DNA of 64,000 bases, from positions 1 through 64,000 of the forward strand of contig CAVQRN010000004.1 of the NCBI GenBank assembly GCA_963715255.1. The letters run 5' to 3'. This document shows positions 1 through 8,245 of this stretch, in pieces. This stretch comes from JAHEEL01 sp963715255. GTDB taxonomy: Bacteria > Actinomycetota > Acidimicrobiia > Spongiisociales > UBA5794. Both the position numbers and the translations under genes were made by a program. The stretch's first letter is position 1, and each line of letters opens with the position of its first letter. A model generated the notes under the pieces. The model did not search any database, had not been told where the DNA came from, and saw only the letters and a program-made list of their open reading frames with translations.

Positions 1-54
1 CCGGTGCCCTGTGGACTCCCCCTCTACTACTACTAGGCGGCAAACCCGTCACCG

Positions 55-1015
55 GTGTCACAAAGGGCATCGATCACATCACCGTCACCTATCCAGCAAG
101 ACAAGCTCACTCCACACCCCGCTCCGACTGGCAGGAGCAGAAGATCAAAACCAACGTACAACGTCGTTTCTCCAATCTTGGCGTCGAAAGGTCTTCGCGT
201 CACGGTCACAACCACACAGGGACTGCATGTGGCGATCGCGATGACTCCCGCTTATGTCGTCGGCTGGCCCTCCAACGTACTTGTACCACCCGACTCATGG
301 ACTAGAACACTGATTGTTCAAGCGATGTACGACGTCGAGGTAGTGTCTCGGTCTGTCCCCCACAGTTGCCCTGAGTCAGGTCAGGATCTCACGTTGTCTC
401 GACCTACACGCAACCTTCACCTCTCGAACCCCACCGACATGAACCTGTTCCTCCGTACTCATGCTGAGTACAGGCCAACCAACGCCAACAAAGTCCAGAT
501 GATCATCGGTGCAAGCGGTGTGTCATACGTCAACAAGGGCAACAAATCCAGGTCCGTCACCATCTACGACAAGCACTCCAATTCTGGTGGTGCCTGCCCA
601 CGGGGGACGCTCCGCTGGGAGTGCCGGATGAGAAGCCCGCGGAACTGAAAGACACGGTCTCGGTCGTCTGGGAGACCTGACCCCCACCCGAATCGAAATG
701 GCCCGTCGCAGCATGTGGGACTGGTCCGGCACGAACACAGCGATCGCTTCACCATCGTCCGCCCTCCAGATCATCCGGCAGTGCGTCGCCAACGGGTTGC
801 TTACGAAAGGAACCGCGGTGGCCATCATCGGGAACGCCGTACTCAGCTCCATCGGCGTTCCCACAGGAAGAAGACCGTGGCACCAGCGAATCCTCAGACA
901 GATAGGCGTAATCGGCGATCTGAGTGATCCCGTACAGATGCTCAGCAAGTCAACCGGAAGGATATTGCGGACGGTCTATTCGACAGGACATGTCACAGCG
1001 AGGTGGTATCCGTGA
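55..1015 (+). pseudogene. Degraded Rep-like replication initiator
   Basis: The first frame, from a GTG at 55 to a stop at 648, ends with the pattern SVTIYDKHSN followed by LRWECRMR. This tyrosine-aspartate-lysine block followed by an LRxExR strand is familiar from phage and rolling-circle plasmid replication initiators. Similarity continues out of frame: KPAELKDTVSVVWE is read at about 633-675, and TPTRIEMARRSMWDWSG runs on to a stop at 1015. At least two frame changes therefore lie between 628 and 680. The N-terminus is also doubtful, because another frame at 42-110 gives a cleaner start (GIDHITVTYPA). The gene sits upstream of a serine recombinase on the same strand, which fits a replicating integrative element or phage-plasmid remnant. 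The family call rests on the short motif only. It could instead be another element protein. Confidence 0.4.
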
Positions 1016-1085
1016 GAACAAGACCTTCACCGTGAACACAAAGCGAGACAGCACGGCAAGAGCCAGAACGACAGTGAACAGGACC

Positions 1086-1271
1086 ATGGCAGAAGCAGAG
1101 ACAGACAGGACTGCGGACGACTTCAGCCTGCAGACAACATCGAGTGGCACGATTGATGTTCGTGTGAAGATCGAACAAGTGGTCGATACTCGCAAGGCAC
1201 AGCGCCTCGCTCAGCTTCTGATGTCAGGTGAAGCTGGTGAGACCGTGACAACATCGAGTGGGTCGGAGTGA
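1086..1271 (+). CDS. Small hypothetical protein upstream of the recombinase
   Basis: A 61-residue reading frame opens at an ATG in a purine-rich context and ends 31 bases before the recombinase start, on the same strand. It has a polar N-terminal half and a compact segment (GTIDVRVKIEQVVDTRKAQ) that could form a strand-helix unit. I do not recognise the family. Position suggests an accessory protein of the integrated element, perhaps co-transcribed with the recombinase. The frame is open further upstream to 924, so the start is a judgement, and it could be the tail of the broken Rep-like gene rather than a separate gene. Confidence 0.3.
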   Translation: MAEAETDRTADDFSLQTTSSGTIDVRVKIEQVVDTRKAQRLAQLLMSGEAGETVTTSSGSE

Positions 1272-1302
1272 TGAGACTGCCGGGAAGCGGGAGCATGAAA
1301 CG

Positions 1303-2803
1303 ATGAGTAGGCCGTGGGCGATCTACACACGAGTCTCGACCCGTCAACAGGTCGACGGGTTCTCCCTCCAGGACCAGGAGGAGAAACTCGTCGCCTTCGC
1401 CGAGGGGCAGGCGCTGGGCGTGGACGGTGTTCGAGGACGCTGGAGTCTCCGGGGAGCGTCTCGACCGCCCCGGACTGCTGACGCTCCTGGAGGCCGCAGA
1501 TCGAGGAGACATCGGAGGTGTCCTCGTTGTCGATGAATCACGCCTCGGAAGATCGGACCTGGTCTCGGCGACCATCCGAGAGCGACTTCGTCGGGCCGGT
1601 GTTGCGCTCGCTATGCCGGGCCGAGGTGTCGTTGACCTCGAATGATCCCGCGATGCTGTTCGCGACCCAGGTTCTCGCCAGTGCGGCAGCTCTCGAACAG
1701 AACATGCGCACTCAGAAGATGAGGGCAGGATTGAGGAACACCGCCGAAGGCGGCTACTGGCCCGGCGGACCTCCTCCCTACGGTTACCAGCTCGTGAAGT
1801 CCGACAACGGAAGGCACAGCAAGCTTGCCGTCGACGAGAACGAGGCAGACGTGCTGCGCCTCGTCGCCGACCTGATCACCAACAAGGGCTCCACGACGTA
1901 CTCCGCTGCGGCTCATCTGAAGGGACTGGGCATTCGTACCCGTCGGCAACGAATGTGGAGGCACACGAACCTGTCGTGGCAGTTACGGAAGCAACACACG
2001 ACGGGAGCGTTCGTGTATGACCCAGACGGCGAGCACATCCTGATCAGCATCCCGTCGATCTTCAGCCAACACGAATGGGACGTTCTCCAAGACGCTATCA
2101 AGGGCAAGCCGAGACCCCACAGGAAGAATCGCATCTATCCGCTTACCGGTAGAGGACGCGTCCACCTCCGCTGTGACTGTGGCGGCAACTTCTACGGATT
2201 CAGCGACACGAGCAAACGAGAGAAGTGCGTCTACGAGTGTGCGTAACGACGACGCGCTGGAGATGAGCGCTGCCCTCACCGACCTCGGGTGACCTCGGCG
2301 GAGGCATTGGAGGCTGCCGTCTGGAACCAGGTGCTTGCGCGCCTCACCGACCCCGACTACCTCGCACGGTTGGCAACCGAGCACATCATGGCGGTCTCTG
2401 ATGTGACACCAGGGGAGATCGTTGGCCTCGAACGGCGACTCGGCCAGCTTCGGTCCGAAGAGACGAGCCTTGTGCGTCGCATGGCCGTCGACGAACTCCA
2501 TGCTCCGGCTCATGAGCGCGGACTCGACCAGGTCGCCACGGACCGGATCACCGTCGAGAAGGAACTGGAGCGCCTCCAGGAGGCCCGAAGAGGCGCTCTG
2601 AGCGTCGAGTCGGTACCGGAAGCCACTCAACGCCTCTCCCGGCTCCTGCAGCAACCCGTTTGGCTGATCGAACGATCGAACTGATGACCGAAGTGTTCGA
2701 CCTACTCGAAGTCGACCTGATCCGTATCGAGGGCCGCATCTTCGAGGGCGTCGCCCGATTGCCCCTTCCTAACCCCGATACGGATAGCGAGGTTTGGAAA
2801 GGG
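1303..2803 (+). pseudogene. Large serine recombinase/integrase, several lesions
   Basis: This is a site-specific integrase of the large serine recombinase family. The N-terminal catalytic domain starts MSRPWAIYTRVSTRQQ, with the nucleophile Ser at residue 12, and continues in a second frame with GVSGERLDRPGL and VVDESRLGR. The recombinase domain follows (ALEQNMRTQKMRAGLRNTAEG, then YWPGGPPPYGY). A zinc ribbon begins RCDCGG, and a coiled-coil C-terminal part starts around AEALEAAVWNQVL. Lesions are a frame change near 1420, another near 1640, an in-frame TAA at 2244-2246 inside the zinc ribbon, and a frame change near 2655. The C-terminal end runs up to the cpaF junction, so the enzyme lies at the very edge of its element. 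As written it cannot be active. Given the many lesions elsewhere in the window, part of the damage may be sequence error. The in-frame stop is harder to explain that way. Confidence 0.85.
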
Positions 2804-3479
2804 GGGCCTCGGGTCCCCGAACCTCGCCCACGACGATCCGATCAGGACGCTGGCGCAGGGCCTCACGGACGAGATCGCGAAGTGTGATCTTGGCTCCTCC
2901 GTCGAGACCAACCTCACGGGTCTGCATCTGTGTCATATCCGGCAAGTCCGCGTCGATCTCGAAGACCTCCTCACATGTCACGACTCTGCGATCCGGGGGC
3001 ACCTCACGCAGCAGGCAGTTGACGAGGGTCGTCTTCCCGGCCCCAGGTGCACCGGCAACGAGCACCGAGAGATCACGCCGCATGGCCTCACGCAGCAGGG
3101 CGGCAGATGGGGGGGTGAGCGTCCCCCGCTCGACCAGTTCGTCGAGTCCGGTGGCGGTGACGACGAACTTCCGGATCTGGATGTTGAGGCGATTCGGATG
3201 GGTGACCGGAGGGCCTGTGATGTGGACCCGGGACCCATCCGCGAGCTGTGCAGACACGATGGGTGACGAGAGGTCCAGTCGTCTCCCAGTTCCTGCGAGC
3301 AGCTGGTCGGCAAAACGACGCAACGTGGAGATGTCGGAGACGATCGGCACGAGTTCCTTGATGCCGTTGCGTACGACGAACGTGCGCTGTCCTCCGATGA
3401 CGATGATCTCTTCAACCGTCGGGTCATCGAGAAGCTCACCGAGGAAGCCGAGTCGGTCGTGCGGAGCCGTGACCGTCAC
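2769..3479 (-). pseudogene. cpaF: cpaF/tadA secretion ATPase, 3' half cut off
   Basis: CpaF/TadA is the hexameric ATPase that powers Tad/Flp pilus assembly at the inner membrane. The fragment has the family's N-terminal region (VEEIIVIGGQRTFVVRNG), the Walker A motif GAPGAGKTT and the segment RIVVGEVRGPEA. After that the usual continuation (a leucine-aspartate-methionine stretch with the His box and the rest of the ATPase) is replaced by 11 unrelated residues and a stop. Only about 236 residues remain. The GTG start at 3479 overlaps the stop of cpaE by the GTGA arrangement, which fixes the start better than the longer upstream frame. The cut coincides with the end of a serine-recombinase element, so insertion is the likely cause. 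Without the C-terminal domain the protein should be inactive unless the element excises. Confidence 0.85.
2795..2815. other. Probable attachment-site junction inside cpaF
   Basis: Reading cpaF on the minus strand, the protein matches its family through GEVRGPEA (last codon 2807-2805) and then switches to an unrelated tail that soon stops. The serine recombinase on the other side runs up to the same point. A recombinase ending exactly where a conserved gene loses its 3' half is the expected look of one attachment site (attL or attR). The crossover dinucleotide cannot be fixed from one end. The partner junction, with the missing 3' part of cpaF, should lie left of this window. Confidence 0.6.
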
Positions 3480-4519
3480 GAGACTGTCCTCAGCGCCGCG
3501 AGTGATCGCCTCAGGCGGCCATCCGGACGTTTCGCCGCGAGCGAAGCGGCCCGAATCGCAGGACGATCTGCGATCACGACCGCCGGTTCGATACCCGTCC
3601 ACTCCCTGGTTGCAGCGATCACGTCCCCTTGTTTGCCGGGAGCGACCCGATTCAATACAACCGTCGGTGGTGGCCCCGACCAGGCGGCAACCAGGTGCGC
3701 GGCACGAACGACACCGACGGCACTCGCGTCGACAACGAGCATGGCCACATCCGAACGCTTGAGGACCGGATCATCCGGCTCGGCGGTCCCAAGATCCACG
3801 ACCACCCGATCGAACGCGACGCTGGCCGCGTCGATCACGTCGTCGACCATCGCCGGCCTGAGTGGGGCTTCTCCGATGCGGTGAGACCCGGTAATCACCG
3901 AGATCGGACCTATTCGATGCAACGTTGCGTCGGCGATAGCTCCCGTCATGCGCACCTGGTCGGCCGCGTCAGTGATGTCGGGACGAGGTGGTAACCCGAG
4001 CCGGATGGCGATCGATGGTGCCGTTGCGTCGAGATCGACAAGCAGGGCCGACGATCGGCTACCGGACTCCCAGGCAATACCGAGTGCGACTTCGGTCGTG
4101 CCGGGTGCCCCGCGCGGACCGATCACGGAGATGACCGTACCCGTTCCATTCCGGTCCAATGAAGCAGAAGAAGGCGAGATGAATCGGATCGCGGTCACGA
4201 TCGTACGAACGTCCGCGGTATCCGGGAGCAGCTCGTCGACCCCGGCCGCTCGGAGCATCGCGGCTGCCGGACCGTCCTCGGAGGGGTGGATGCCGAGCAC
4301 ACCGATACCCGCTCGTTGCCACGACGCTATCTGGACCGGCGTGACCCACGACACTTCACCGCCAGCGACGACGACATCGATGTCTTCGGCGTGCTCCTCG
4401 ATTTCGTGGGGCTGGAATGCCCGCAGCACGATCCGGAGTTCGGCGGTCTCGCGCGCGTATGACACGAGACCCGGTTCCCAGTCTCTGGCAGAGAGCACGG
4501 TGGCGACGCGAAGGCTCAT
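3476..4519 (-). CDS. CpaE-like ParA/MinD-family Tad pilus protein
   Basis: This 347-residue protein has a poorly conserved receiver-like N-terminal half and a ParA/MinD-type C-terminal half. The P-loop region reads VIGPRGAPGTTEVA, where the signature lysine is absent or displaced, as in many actinobacterial CpaE/SSD-type proteins. Later nucleotide-fold strands are VDLDAT and RVVVDLG. CpaE-like proteins help localise Tad pilus machinery. The start ATG overlaps the cpaB stop (ATGA) and the stop overlaps the cpaF GTG, so the three genes are translationally coupled. No frame lesion is seen. The name rests on position and fold, and ATPase activity is doubtful because of the altered P-loop. Confidence 0.75.
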   Translation of the reverse strand: MSLRVATVLSARDWEPGLVSYARETAELRIVLRAFQPHEIEEHAEDIDVVVAGGEVSWVTPVQIASWQRAGIGVLGIHPSEDGPAAAMLRAAGVDELLPDTADVRTIVTAIRFISPSSASLDRNGTGTVISVIGPRGAPGTTEVALGIAWESGSRSSALLVDLDATAPSIAIRLGLPPRPDITDAADQVRMTGAIADATLHRIGPISVITGSHRIGEAPLRPAMVDDVIDAASVAFDRVVVDLGTAEPDDPVLKRSDVAMLVVDASAVGVVRAAHLVAAWSGPPPTVVLNRVAPGKQGDVIAATREWTGIEPAVVIADRPAIRAASLAAKRPDGRLRRSLAALRTVS

Positions 4520-5130
4520 CCTCCGACCCGAACCAGGTCGAGGTCGCTGTCATTCATCGCGGCAGTGAGTGTCGCAGCGAGGGCATCGTCGACGGCGAGG
4601 AGGAGTTGGATCTGATCACCGTTCACGGTCGAGTCGGAGACGGTGGCATCGACGACGAAGACAGAGGATGCGACGAGCCGAGTCTCGGTCGGCTCTCCGG
4701 GTCGGGACGTGGATGCATAGATGTCGACGCGGTCGCCCGGATCGATCCGGCCGAGCACTGCGTGGGCGTGGTCGAGTTCGAGCGCCAGGAGATCGGGAGC
4801 CGCTTGGACCTCGGGTGCACGCAGCAGACTGGGCAGTATGGGCTCCCCTGAGGCAATCGGCGCCACCAAGACCCAATCGGAGAGCTCACCCGGTTCGTCT
4901 CCGACGACCAGACCGTCCGCGTCGGTGGTGTTCTTCACGGCGAGATCCAGCTCTGAGAGCGGTGTGCCCGCGGGGAGATCCGAGCCGGCGACGAGGACGG
5001 GGACCGTTGCAATGGGGCGAGTCATCCAGAGTACGAGTAGCGCGGCGACGGCCGCGAGACCGATGCCGAGCAATGTTCTCGTGTCCGGTCGGGGGATCGT
5101 CACACTCCGTAGACGGACGCCGACCGCCAT
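4516..5130 (-). CDS. cpaB: CpaB/RcpC-like Flp pilus assembly protein (SAF domain)
   Basis: This 204-residue protein has one N-terminal membrane helix (LLGIGLAAVAALLVLWM) followed by an SAF domain. The domain has the typical pattern VPVLVAGSDLPAGTPL and, later, GRIDPGDRVDIYA. CpaB/RcpC proteins sit in the envelope and assist Tad/Flp pilus secretion. The ATG at 5130 shares a base with the stop of the preceding small gene, and the gene's own stop overlaps cpaE, so the whole row is read as one transcript. A longer upstream frame exists but would overlap the previous gene heavily. The gene appears intact. Confidence 0.8.
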   Translation of the reverse strand: MAVGVRLRSVTIPRPDTRTLLGIGLAAVAALLVLWMTRPIATVPVLVAGSDLPAGTPLSELDLAVKNTTDADGLVVGDEPGELSDWVLVAPIASGEPILPSLLRAPEVQAAPDLLALELDHAHAVLGRIDPGDRVDIYASTSRPGEPTETRLVASSVFVVDATVSDSTVNGDQIQLLLAVDDALAATLTAAMNDSDLDLVRVGG

Positions 5131-5429
5131 CAGCGGGCCTCCATCGCGACGATGTGAGCGATAGCGATGTACCACTCGATGTTTCCGTCGATGACAACGA
5201 CGTGGTCGATGCCGACCGCATCGACCACACCGCGATAGAGGTGACCGTCTGCGGTAGCGAGCACGATCTGTTCCGTGCGATCTTCAGAGTCGAGGAGTCG
5301 GTCTCTCAGGGTCCGGCGCCTCCGAGCCGCAGCACGCGCCGCCGCTTGCTCGGCATCGAGAGTCTCATCCAGGCGGTTCCGGAGGGATCGGCCAAGCCGC
5401 ACCAAATCCGGATGTCCCAGCGGATCCAT
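5130..5429 (-). CDS. Small Tad-locus protein, unknown function
   Basis: This 99-residue protein begins MDPLGHPDLVRLGR. An alanine/arginine-rich helix (AEQAAARAAARRRRTLRD) is followed by a beta-rich C-terminal part (GHLYRGVVDAVGIDHVVVI) that resembles a small barrel. I do not recognise a named family. It lies first in the cpaB-cpaE-cpaF row with a one-base stop/start overlap, so a role tied to the pilus locus is likely. The frame extends 25 codons further upstream, but ATG 5429 fits the size and composition better. It is probably cytoplasmic, as no signal or membrane segment is visible. Confidence 0.55.
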   Translation of the reverse strand: MDPLGHPDLVRLGRSLRNRLDETLDAEQAAARAAARRRRTLRDRLLDSEDRTEQIVLATADGHLYRGVVDAVGIDHVVVIDGNIEWYIAIAHIVAMEAR

Positions 5430-5603
5430 TCCCCATACCCCCGTCGGTCCGGTCGATTCGCTAAACCCGCTCTCTAAGTACCACGAAGTGGGCACTTGTC
5501 GCAAGCAAGTCGTTTTCGGATTCTTTCGCGCCTCAATCTGGAGGTTTCGCGCATCTAGTGCGAAAAGCGCGGTCTGGCGTGCTTGTTGGCTGTTCGCACT
5601 TCG

Positions 5604-5708
5604 CTATCAGCTATCAGCTACCAGCTGCCAGCCGCCAGCTGCCAGCCGCCAGCCGCCAGCAAGAGGAGGCACACTTCGCGAACGACGGACTGCCGACTGC
5701 CGACTGCC
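5604..5708. repeat. Heptamer tandem arrays upstream of the nucleotidase
   Basis: Positions 5604-5659 hold eight consecutive 7-base units of the form CTATCAG, CTACCAG, CTGCCAG or CCGCCAG. At 5688-5708 there are three copies of GACTGCC plus a partial one. Both arrays are non-coding and sit between the divergent Tad row and the nucleotidase gene. Similar CAGCTACCAG or CAGCTGCCAG fragments occur at about 7188-7200 and 57889-57902, so this is a dispersed family rather than a one-off. Confidence 0.8.
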
Positions 5709-5715
5709 GACTCCT

Positions 5716-5721
5716 TACACT
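5716..5721 (+). promoter_or_regulatory. Candidate -10 element, leaderless start
   Basis: TACACT lies six bases before the ATG at 5728 and there is no ribosome-binding site between them. In actinomycetes this spacing is typical of leaderless transcripts that start at the A of the ATG. No clear -35 is seen because the heptamer array occupies that space. Confidence 0.35.
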
Positions 5722-5727
5722 GAACCC

Positions 5728-7182
5728 ATGCCCACTGACCCGATCCTTATCCCGGACCCGTCACCCGAGCGTCGCGTCTTCACGAACAGGACGCTGAACA
5801 TGCGCTCGATCAGGGCGATCGGGTACGACATGGACTACACGCTGACCCAGTACCACGCGGAGGCCTGGGAGGAGTGTGCGTTCGGTCACGCCCAGGACCG
5901 ACTGGCTGCGCTGGGGTGGCCGGTCGAACCCCTCGAGTTCGATGCGACCATGGTGATCCGGGGTCTTGTCATGGACCTTGAACTCGGAAATCTTCTGAAG
6001 GCAACTCGGTTCGGGTGGGTGATCCGGGCGATACACGGCACGCATTTCCTCGACTACCACGAACTCCGTCGCGCGTACTCGGGCACGCTCGTCGATCTCT
6101 CAGAGGATCGGTATGTGTTCCTGAATACGCTCTTCTCCCTCTCCGAGGCGAGTCTCTTCGCTCAGTGCGTCGAGTTGCTCGATGCGCGCAAGCTTCCGAG
6201 CGGCGTCGGCTACCGGGACCTATTTGCAGTCGTGAGGGCGTCAATCGATGGCGCACATCGAGATGGTCTCCTCAAGGCAGACGTGCTCGCCGATCCCGAA
6301 CGGTTCATCGAGCTGGATAGCGACATCGTTGACAGCCTCCTCGACCAGAAACACGCCGGGAAGCGGATGATGCTGATCACGAACTCCGAGTGGAGCTTCG
6401 CCAACGAGATCATGACCTACACGTTCGACCGGTACCTGCCGGCGGAGCAGACCTGGCGCGACCTCTTCGGAACGGTGATCGTGTCTGCCGCGAAACCGGG
6501 GTTCTTCACGTCGTCGAATCCGTTGTACAAGGTGGTCGACGAAGATCACGGTCTTCTGGAGCCGCACCACGGATCGATCGAGCACGGCGGCGTCTTCTAC
6601 GGTGGTAATGCTCGGCTTGTCGAGGAGTATCTCGGGCTATCGGGCGACGAGATCCTCTACGTTGGAGATCACCTGTACGGCGACGTTCACTTCTCGAAGG
6701 CCCTCCTTCGGTGGAGAACTGCTCTCATTCTGCAGGAGCTCGAATCCGAGGTCCGGGCGCTCTCGGGATTCCTTCCCTCTCAACAACGTCTCGGGGAGTT
6801 GATGGCGCAGAAGGGGAGTCTCGAGGCGAAGCTGAGTGCGCTGCGCCTCGCCGCCCTACGCGCACGCGATGGATACGCGGATCCGATGCTTGACGTGAGC
6901 GATGGCGAGGCGGCGATTGCCGAGACCAGGGAGGCGATACTGGCACTCGACGACGTGATCGCCCCGCTCGCAATCGAGGCGGGCAGTCTCCGCAATGAGG
7001 GCTGGGGTCTCATGATGCGCGCGGGCGCAGACAAGAGTCTGCTCGCACGGCAGGTCGAGAGGTACGCGGATATCTACACCTCACGGGTCTCGAACCTGCT
7101 GTATCCCGGTCCGTATGCGATGTTCCGGATCGGCCGCCTCGACCTCCCCCACGACCCGCATCCACGGCAGGAAGCCAACTGA
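5728..7182 (+). CDS. HAD-IG family 5'-nucleotidase
   Basis: This 484-residue protein resembles the cytosolic purine 5'-nucleotidase family (HAD-IG, Pfam 5_nucleotid). It has the HAD motif I IGYDMDYTLTQY with both catalytic aspartates, motif II-like LITNSEWSF, and motif IV-like ILYVGDHLYGDVHFSK. The C-terminal third is helical with a coiled-coil look (LGELMAQKGSLEAKLSALR). The expected reaction is hydrolysis of nucleoside 5'-monophosphates with Mg2+ in the cytoplasm. The ATG at 5728 was chosen because the longer open frame back to 5275 runs through the repeat array and antisense to the Tad gene. The gene is intact and flanked on both sides by short tandem repeats. Confidence 0.85.
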   Translation: MPTDPILIPDPSPERRVFTNRTLNMRSIRAIGYDMDYTLTQYHAEAWEECAFGHAQDRLAALGWPVEPLEFDATMVIRGLVMDLELGNLLKATRFGWVIRAIHGTHFLDYHELRRAYSGTLVDLSEDRYVFLNTLFSLSEASLFAQCVELLDARKLPSGVGYRDLFAVVRASIDGAHRDGLLKADVLADPERFIELDSDIVDSLLDQKHAGKRMMLITNSEWSFANEIMTYTFDRYLPAEQTWRDLFGTVIVSAAKPGFFTSSNPLYKVVDEDHGLLEPHHGSIEHGGVFYGGNARLVEEYLGLSGDEILYVGDHLYGDVHFSKALLRWRTALILQELESEVRALSGFLPSQQRLGELMAQKGSLEAKLSALRLAALRARDGYADPMLDVSDGEAAIAETREAILALDDVIAPLAIEAGSLRNEGWGLMMRAGADKSLLARQVERYADIYTSRVSNLLYPGPYAMFRIGRLDLPHDPHPRQEAN

Positions 7183-7221
7183 GCTAGTCGCCAGCTACCA
7201 GCCACGAGCAAGAAGAGGGGG

Positions 7222-7245
7222 TAGCTGAGTAGCTGAGTAGCTGAG
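7222..7245. repeat. Octamer array, 3 x TAGCTGAG
   Basis: There are three perfect head-to-tail copies of TAGCTGAG, 40 bases after the nucleotidase stop. The same octamer in the opposite orientation (CTCAGCTA) opens an array at 25274, and a close relative (CTCCGCTA) occurs at 25290 and 58205. Confidence 0.8.
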
Positions 7246-7309
7246 TGGGTCGTCAGCGATGACCGATGGTGGACGCCTCCGTCGCTCGGCTACTCAACCA
7301 CTCGATCGA

Positions 7310-7486
7310 TCAGCCTTCGTCTAGGTCGGCTTCTTCTACGACGATGTCGAACCGGTCCACGCAGTCGGCGCAGCGGTACGGAACGATGTCTCCCGGCATC
7401 GGCGGGTCATCCGGTGGGAAGATGGGCAACAGATAGGCGGTGCCGCCGCACTCGACACATACGATCGATTCTGCGAGAGGACTCAT
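7310..7486 (-). CDS. 58-residue zinc-ribbon protein
   Basis: This short gene starts at ATG 7486, preceded at good spacing by a strong AAGGAGGT ribosome-binding site, and ends with TGA at 7310. The product begins MSPLAESIVCVECGG and later has YRCADC, giving two CxxC pairs that should bind one zinc ion. The tail is acidic (VVEEADLDEG). It lies 10 bases downstream of the UspA gene on the same strand, so the two are co-transcribed. I do not recognise a family. A rubredoxin-like or zinc-ribbon partner role in stress response is inference from position. Confidence 0.7.
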   Translation of the reverse strand: MSPLAESIVCVECGGTAYLLPIFPPDDPPMPGDIVPYRCADCVDRFDIVVEEADLDEG

Positions 7487-7496
7487 CGGACCTCCT

Positions 7497-7943
7497 TCAC
7501 TTGACCGTGATGACCGTGCAATCAGCGGTGTGCGCGACCTTGTGGGTCACACTCCCGAGGAACAGTCCGGAGAAGTCTCCGAGACCGCGTCGACCCATGA
7601 CCACGGCGTCGGCATTGATCGCCTTCGCCGTCTCACAGATCGTCTGTGCAGGCGAACCAAGTTCCACGGCGGTCATGACCTTCGCGACGCCGAGCCGATG
7701 GGCTGTCTCGGCGGCACTCTCGACGATCTTCTCCCCGGCCGTCTGGAGCACCGATCGGGACTCCGCATAGAGTCCCTCGAGTTCGGCATACGCACCGAGC
7801 GCGAGCGGAACGGTCGATGCGTAGGAGACGACGTTCAAGATGGTCAGATCGGCCTCGTACTTGACGGCACATTCCGCGGCGAACTCGAGTGCTCGGTCGG
7901 CATGGACGGAGCCGTCGACCGCAACCAGGATGTGATACACCAT
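7497..7943 (-). CDS. Universal stress protein, UspA family
   Basis: This 148-residue single-domain Usp opens with MVYHILVAVDGSVHADRAL. It has the ATP-binding signature G-x2-G-x9-G-S near the C-terminus (MGRRGLGDFSGLFLGS), so it belongs to the nucleotide-binding branch. Such proteins are cytoplasmic and support survival under starvation or stress. The start follows a purine-rich AAGGAGGT site. The gene is divergent from the riboswitch-gcvP unit and leads a two-gene operon with the zinc-ribbon protein. It is intact. Confidence 0.9.
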   Translation of the reverse strand: MVYHILVAVDGSVHADRALEFAAECAVKYEADLTILNVVSYASTVPLALGAYAELEGLYAESRSVLQTAGEKIVESAAETAHRLGVAKVMTAVELGSPAQTICETAKAINADAVVMGRRGLGDFSGLFLGSVTHKVAHTADCTVITVK

Positions 7944-8041
7944 GTGGCACCTCCTTCACTCACAGTCTCGCGCGTGATCGGCGGCCCGGCTAGGACATCT
8001 CTGATGGGAAGTCGCTCCTGGTACCATCCGGATCGCCACCG

Positions 8042-8209
8042 ACCCCCGCGGGAGAGCGACACCGGTCGCGCCGAAGGAGCAACCGCCCCGGCAATCTCGC
8101 AGGCACACGGACCGCGGGGCGAGGCACATCTGGAGAGCAGGGCCGTGGCCCTCACCGAAGGGGAAAGCCGCCGAGGCGGTGAATCTCTCAGGTCATCCGA
8201 CAGATGGGG
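8042..8209 (+). promoter_or_regulatory. Tandem glycine riboswitch
   Basis: Two consecutive aptamers show the recognisable glycine-riboswitch parts. The first has GCGGGAGAGCG, then CCGAAGGAGCAACCGCC and AATCTCGCAGG. The second has CTGGAGAGCAGGG, then ACCGAAGGGGAAAGCCGCC and GAATCTCTCAGGT. The element ends about 35 bases before the gcvP start and follows the same strand. Glycine binding is expected to turn on the glycine-cleavage gene. The call rests on the conserved core strings and the downstream gene; no covariance model was run. Confidence 0.9.
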
Positions 8210-8245
8210 TGAACGCGCTGCCGCGCCCCGACTGAGGAGCTGCCG

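Noticed and set aside
5604..5708. CRISPR-like array
   Set aside because: Units are 7 bases without spacers, so it is a microsatellite.
5275..5727. 151-codon N-terminal extension of the nucleotidase
   Set aside because: It would translate the heptamer arrays and overlap the Tad gene; the ATG at 5728 starts the family domain.
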